Assembly (NCBI GenBank): GCA_024643305.1
Contig: JAHENE010000098.1
Span: 1 to 7,417, forward strand
DNA length: 7,417 bases
Source of the DNA: Thiobacillaceae bacterium
GTDB lineage: Bacteria; Pseudomonadota; Gammaproteobacteria; Burkholderiales; Thiobacillaceae
Direction: 5' to 3'
How positions within the stretch are numbered: the first letter of the stretch is position 1; each line of letters opens with the position of its first letter. This document shows, piece after piece, positions 4,157 through 7,417 of the stretch. Below the pieces are notes generated by a model. That model ran no database searches. It had not been told where the DNA came from and was given only the letters and a program-made list of their open reading frames with translations. The translations under genes were made by a program, and so were the position numbers.

Positions 4157-6631
4157 ATGGACATGAGCGATATGCCACAGACAAAAAAACTCAAACTGGT
4201 CATGGTTGGTAATGGCATGGCTGGCGTACGCACGGTGGAAGAACTGCTGAAGCTCAACCCCGACTTGTACGACATCACCGTGTTCGGCAACGAGCCGCAT
4301 CCCAACTACAACCGCATCATGCTGAGCCCGGTGCTGGCCGGGGAGCAGACCATCGAGCAGATCATCACCCACCCGCGCGAATGGTATGCAGAGAATGGCA
4401 TCACCCTGCACACCGGCAAGAAAGTGGTGAAGATTGACCGCCAGAAGCGTTTCGTTGAAACCGAAGACGGCACCCGCGCAGACTACGACCGCCTGCTGGT
4501 TGCCACCGGCTCCACACCATTCATCCTGCCAATCCCCGGCGCTGACCTTCCCGGCGTGATCGGCTTTCGCGACATTTCCGACGTGGAAGCGATGATCGAG
4601 GCTTCCGGGCAATACAAAAATGCTGTCGTCATCGGCGGCGGTCTGTTGGGGCTGGAAGCGGCAAATGGTTTCAAAATTCGCGGCATGGATGTATCCGTGG
4701 TGCACATCGCGCCCTGGCTGCTGGAAAGACAACTGGACGAACCTGCTGCACGTTTGCTGCAATCCAATCTCGAAACCAAGGGCTTGAAATTCCTGCTGCA
4801 AAAACAGACTGCCGAACTCGTCAAAGGAGAATCCGGCCGAGTCTGCGCAGTCAGGTTCAAGGACGGCGAAACCGTGCCCGCCGATATTGTGGTTATGGCA
4901 GTCGGTATCCGCCCCAACACGACGCTGGCCGAATCCGCCGGCCTGCATTGCGATCGCGGCATCCGCGTCAACGATACGCTGCAAACCGTGACCGATCCGC
5001 GCATTTACGCCATTGGCGAATGCGTAAACCATCGCGGCATTGCATACGGACTGGTTGCGCCACTCTTCGAGCAGGCCAAGGTCTGCGCCAACCATCTCGC
5101 CCAGTACGGCATTGCCCGCTACGAGGGTTCGATGACTTCGACCAAGCTCAAAGTCACCGGCATCGATTTATTCTCTGCCGGAAACTTCACCGGTGGAGAT
5201 GACTTCGAGGAAATCGTATTCCAGGATGCCGGGCGCGGCTCCTACAAAAAGCTGACGCTGAAGGACAACAAGCTGGCGGGTGCGGTACTGTATGGCGATA
5301 CGCTGGATGGCGCCTGGTATTTCGAACTCATGCGCGACGGCACCGACGTCGCCGACATCCGCGACAAATTGCTCTTCGGACGCAGCCACCTGGGCGACTC
5401 TGGTCATGGCGATGAAAAAACACGCGTCATGTCGCTGCCGGACAACGCTGAGATCTGCGGCTGCAACGGCGTATGCAAGGGCACCATCGTGCAGGCCATC
5501 GTTGCCAAGAAACTCTTTACTCTGGATGAAGTGCGCTCGCACACCAAGGCCTCTTCATCCTGCGGCAGCTGCACCGGCTTGGTGGAAACGCTGCTGTCTG
5601 CCACAGTCGGCGGCGACTATTCCACCGCGCCATCGAAGAAGCCGATGTGCGGCTGCACCGATCACACGCACGATGAAGTGCGTGCGGCAATCACGGCCAA
5701 CAGTTTGAAGAGCATGCCGGAAACCATGCGCTTCCTCGACTGGAAGACACCCGATGGATGCACCAAGTGCCGGCCAGCACTCAACTATTACCTGCTGTGC
5801 GCATGGCCCACCGAGTATGAGGACGATGCGCAGTCGCGCTACATCAACGAGCGTGCCCACGGAAACATCCAGAAAGACGGTACGTTCTCGGTGGTGCCGC
5901 GCATGTGGGGCGGACTCACCAACCCGAAGGAACTGCGCGCCATTGCCGACGTCGCCGAGAAATTCAAGGTGCCGGAGATGAAAGTCACCGGCGGCCAGCG
6001 CATCGACCTCTTTGGCATCAAGAAAGAAGATTTGCCGGCGATGTGGGCCGATCTTTCCGCGGCTGGTTTTGTTTCCGGCCACGCCTACGGCAAGGCATTG
6101 CGCACAGTAAAAACCTGCGTTGGCTCGCAGTGGTGCCGCTTCGGTACCCAGGATTCGACGGGTTTGGGCGTAAAGCTGGAACAAATGACTTGGGGTTCCT
6201 GGATGCCGCACAAGTACAAGCTTGCGGTATCCGGTTGTCCGAGGAATTGCGCCGAAGCCACCATCAAGGATTTCGGCGTGGTGTGCGTGGATTCAGGTTA
6301 CGAACTTCATGTCGGCGGCAACGGCGGCATCAAGGTGCGTGTCACCGATCTCTTGTGCAAAGTCGAAACCGAAGAACAGGTAATGGAGTACTGCGCCGCC
6401 TTCACCCAGCTTTATCGCGAAGAAGCGCACTACCTTGAGCGCACCGCGCCCTGGGTGGAGCGTGTGGGCCTTGCGCATATCAAGTCCAGAGTGGTGGAAG
6501 ACGAAGCCAACCGCAAAATGCTGGCAGAGCGCTTCCTGATTTCACAGAAACCTGCGCAGATCGATCCCTGGAAAGCCCGTGCAGAAGGTGTCGCATCCTG
6601 GGAATTCAAACCACTCGCCGAAATCGCCTGA
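4157..6631 (+). CDS. nirB: Assimilatory nitrite reductase [NAD(P)H], large subunit NirB
   Basis: The 824-residue cytoplasmic enzyme reduces nitrite to ammonium (six electrons) with NAD(P)H. Domains in order: an FAD-binding Rossmann motif GNGMAG (18-23); an NAD(P)H motif VVIGGGLLGLEAA from about 157; the second FAD contact YAIGEC (284-289); a BFD-type [2Fe-2S] domain with C434-x-C436 and C469-x2-C472; a second BFD-like cysteine set, C498-x-C500 and C535-x2-C538; a ferredoxin-like half-domain (RMWGGLTNP to GGQRIDLFGI); and the siroheme/[4Fe-4S] site C654-x5-C660 (CVGSQWC) and C694-x3-C698 (CPRNC). All catalytic cysteines are intact and the length is close to E. coli NirB (about 850). The ATG at 4157 has GGAG six bases upstream. 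A TTG at 4145 is in frame but overlaps that site. It starts 18 bases after nrtD and is followed by nirD, which fixes its identity over sulfite reductase. Confidence 0.96.
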   Translation: MDMSDMPQTKKLKLVMVGNGMAGVRTVEELLKLNPDLYDITVFGNEPHPNYNRIMLSPVLAGEQTIEQIITHPREWYAENGITLHTGKKVVKIDRQKRFVETEDGTRADYDRLLVATGSTPFILPIPGADLPGVIGFRDISDVEAMIEASGQYKNAVVIGGGLLGLEAANGFKIRGMDVSVVHIAPWLLERQLDEPAARLLQSNLETKGLKFLLQKQTAELVKGESGRVCAVRFKDGETVPADIVVMAVGIRPNTTLAESAGLHCDRGIRVNDTLQTVTDPRIYAIGECVNHRGIAYGLVAPLFEQAKVCANHLAQYGIARYEGSMTSTKLKVTGIDLFSAGNFTGGDDFEEIVFQDAGRGSYKKLTLKDNKLAGAVLYGDTLDGAWYFELMRDGTDVADIRDKLLFGRSHLGDSGHGDEKTRVMSLPDNAEICGCNGVCKGTIVQAIVAKKLFTLDEVRSHTKASSSCGSCTGLVETLLSATVGGDYSTAPSKKPMCGCTDHTHDEVRAAITANSLKSMPETMRFLDWKTPDGCTKCRPALNYYLLCAWPTEYEDDAQSRYINERAHGNIQKDGTFSVVPRMWGGLTNPKELRAIADVAEKFKVPEMKVTGGQRIDLFGIKKEDLPAMWADLSAAGFVSGHAYGKALRTVKTCVGSQWCRFGTQDSTGLGVKLEQMTWGSWMPHKYKLAVSGCPRNCAEATIKDFGVVCVDSGYELHVGGNGGIKVRVTDLLCKVETEEQVMEYCAAFTQLYREEAHYLERTAPWVERVGLAHIKSRVVEDEANRKMLAERFLISQKPAQIDPWKARAEGVASWEFKPLAEIA

Positions 6632-6642
6632 AAGAAACCAAT

Positions 6643-7002
6643 ATGCAAACCGCAACCATGACAAAAGACGAACCCTGGCTCACCGTAGGCCGACTGGAAG
6701 ACATACCCAAACAGGGGTCGCGGGTAATCGCCGCGCCCGGCGGCAACATTGCCGTGTTCCGCACCGTGGACAATGAAGTCTTCGCGCTTCGCGACAAGTG
6801 TCCGCACAAAGGCGGCCCACTGTCGCAAGGCATCGTGCACGGCAAGAAAGTTGCCTGTCCACTGCACGACTGGAAGATCCAGCTCGACACCGGCATTGCT
6901 GTTGCGCCTGATGAAGGTTGTGCCGCGAGTTTCCCGGTACGGGTGGTAGACGGCGTGGTGGAGCTCTCCCTCACGCCTAACACCGGATGCCCCAACCACT
7001 GA
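6643..7002 (+). CDS. nirD: Assimilatory nitrite reductase, small subunit NirD (Rieske-like)
   Basis: The 119-residue protein is the small partner of NirB. It has a complete Rieske [2Fe-2S] ligand set: C53-P-H55 in KCPHKGGPLSQG and C72-P-L-H75 in VACPLHDWKI. Some NirD proteins have lost these ligands; here they are kept, so a bound cluster that passes electrons is likely. The C-terminal part (DTG to FPVRVVDGVVELSL) is typical of the NirD/Rieske fold, and the length fits the family at about 110. The start at 6643 has only a weak GAAAG upstream. The ATG at 6658 is in frame and also possible, giving 114 residues. The gene follows nirB by 11 bases. Confidence 0.94.
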   Translation: MQTATMTKDEPWLTVGRLEDIPKQGSRVIAAPGGNIAVFRTVDNEVFALRDKCPHKGGPLSQGIVHGKKVACPLHDWKIQLDTGIAVAPDEGCAASFPVRVVDGVVELSLTPNTGCPNH

Positions 7003-7015
7003 ACGCAGCACTGGC

Positions 7016-7417
7016 ATGACAGAACAACAAACTGTTCGCACCACCTGCCCCTACTGCGGAGTTGGCTGCGGGGTCCTCGTCGAGCATGCGGGCGATGGAT
7101 ACAAAGTGCGCGGCGACCCCGATCACCCGTCAAACTTCGGACGACTATGCTCCAAGGGCTCGGCGCTTGGCGAAACACTCAGCCTGGGTGGCCGACTTCT
7201 GCACCCCGAGATTGAAGGCAGGCAGGCAAACTGGGATGAAACGCTCGAAACCGTTGCCAGCCGATTCTCCAGCATCATTTCCGAGCACGGCCCGGATGCT
7301 GTTGCGTTTTATGTTTCCGGCCAGTTGCTGACCGAGGACTACTACGTTGCCAACAAACTGATGAAAGGATTTATCGGCAGCGGCAACATCGACACCAACT
7401 CGCGTCTTTGCATGTCT
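7016..7417 (+). CDS. nasA: Assimilatory nitrate reductase catalytic subunit NasA, 5' part (cut by window end)
   Basis: The frame is open from ATG 7016 to the last base, giving 134 residues without a stop. The product is the N-terminus of a molybdopterin oxidoreductase. It shows the [4Fe-4S] motif C11-x2-C14-x3-C18-x26-C45 (TCPYCGVGCG and RLCSKG), with a conserved lysine two residues after the last cysteine. LHPEIEGRQANWDETLETVASRF and FYVSGQLLTEDYYVANKLMKGFIGSGNIDTNSRLCMS follow the NasA/NarB/NapA pattern. The absence of a Tat signal and the position after nirBD point to the cytoplasmic assimilatory NasA and not to periplasmic NapA; formate dehydrogenase is also unlikely in this context. It reduces nitrate to nitrite. 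No clear ribosome binding site precedes the ATG; the start is 13 bases after the nirD stop, so coupling is possible. About four fifths of the gene lies outside the window. Confidence 0.93.
   Translation, partial: MTEQQTVRTTCPYCGVGCGVLVEHAGDGYKVRGDPDHPSNFGRLCSKGSALGETLSLGGRLLHPEIEGRQANWDETLETVASRFSSIISEHGPDAVAFYVSGQLLTEDYYVANKLMKGFIGSGNIDTNSRLCMS

Noticed and set aside
3740..5095. A 451-codon open frame on the minus strand across the end of nrtD and the first third of nirB
   Set aside because: It lies antisense to two clear genes with intact motifs, spans their gap, and its product has a low-complexity, His/Gln/Val-rich composition typical of a shadow frame in GC-rich DNA.
1..7417. CRISPR arrays, tRNA/rRNA genes, insertion sequences and phage genes
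   Set aside because: I saw no regularly spaced repeats, tRNA-like folds, transposase motifs or terminal inverted repeats; nearly all sequence is accounted for by the operon and its control region.

Overview
This window carries a nitrate-assimilation operon on the + strand, very likely from a betaproteobacterium. That placement is my inference from moderately high GC, the protein style and the gene order; nothing in the window fixes the taxon. The order is a PyrR-like phosphoribosyltransferase gene (97-666), a regulatory intergenic region (667-933), nrtA (934-2355), nrtB (2413-3339), nrtD (3350-4138), nirB (4157-6631), nirD (6643-7002) and the first 134 codons of nasA (7016 to the window end). 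All genes are on the same strand. Gaps from nrtB to nasA are only 10-18 bases, and the one larger gap, nrtA to nrtB, is 57 bases.

The proteins form one pathway. A Tat-exported nitrate-binding protein (NrtA) hands nitrate to an ABC importer made of a membrane permease (NrtB) and an ATPase (NrtD). The molybdenum-cofactor/[4Fe-4S] nitrate reductase NasA reduces nitrate to nitrite. The siroheme enzyme NirB, with its Rieske-like partner NirD, reduces nitrite to ammonium with NAD(P)H.

The most informative part is the 267-base region before nrtA, which reads as a complete two-layer control system. The first layer is nitrogen limitation: a near-perfect NtrC palindrome (672-688), a weaker second NtrC-like site 31 bases downstream (703-719), an IHF-like site (724-736) and a sigma-54 -24/-12 promoter that fits the consensus at every defined position (795-810). 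The second layer is a transcribed leader of about 113 nt. It contains two hairpins with six-base loops, AAUGGC and AACGGC, each with A at loop position 1 and G at position 4. The 3' arm of the second hairpin is also part of the 5' arm of a strong intrinsic terminator (881-920) that ends against the nrtA ribosome binding site. This is the architecture bound by ANTAR-domain antiterminators such as NasR (Klebsiella nasF) and NasT. The operon should therefore need both nitrogen limitation and a nitrate/nitrite signal. The ANTAR regulator itself is not in the window.

Two further points stand out. The first ATG of the open frame upstream of nrtA (832) lies inside the first regulatory loop, so a longest-ORF start would be wrong. 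The PyrR-like gene beside the operon has lost the residues I recall as contacting RNA in PyrR and has an unusual PRPP loop, so its role here is open.
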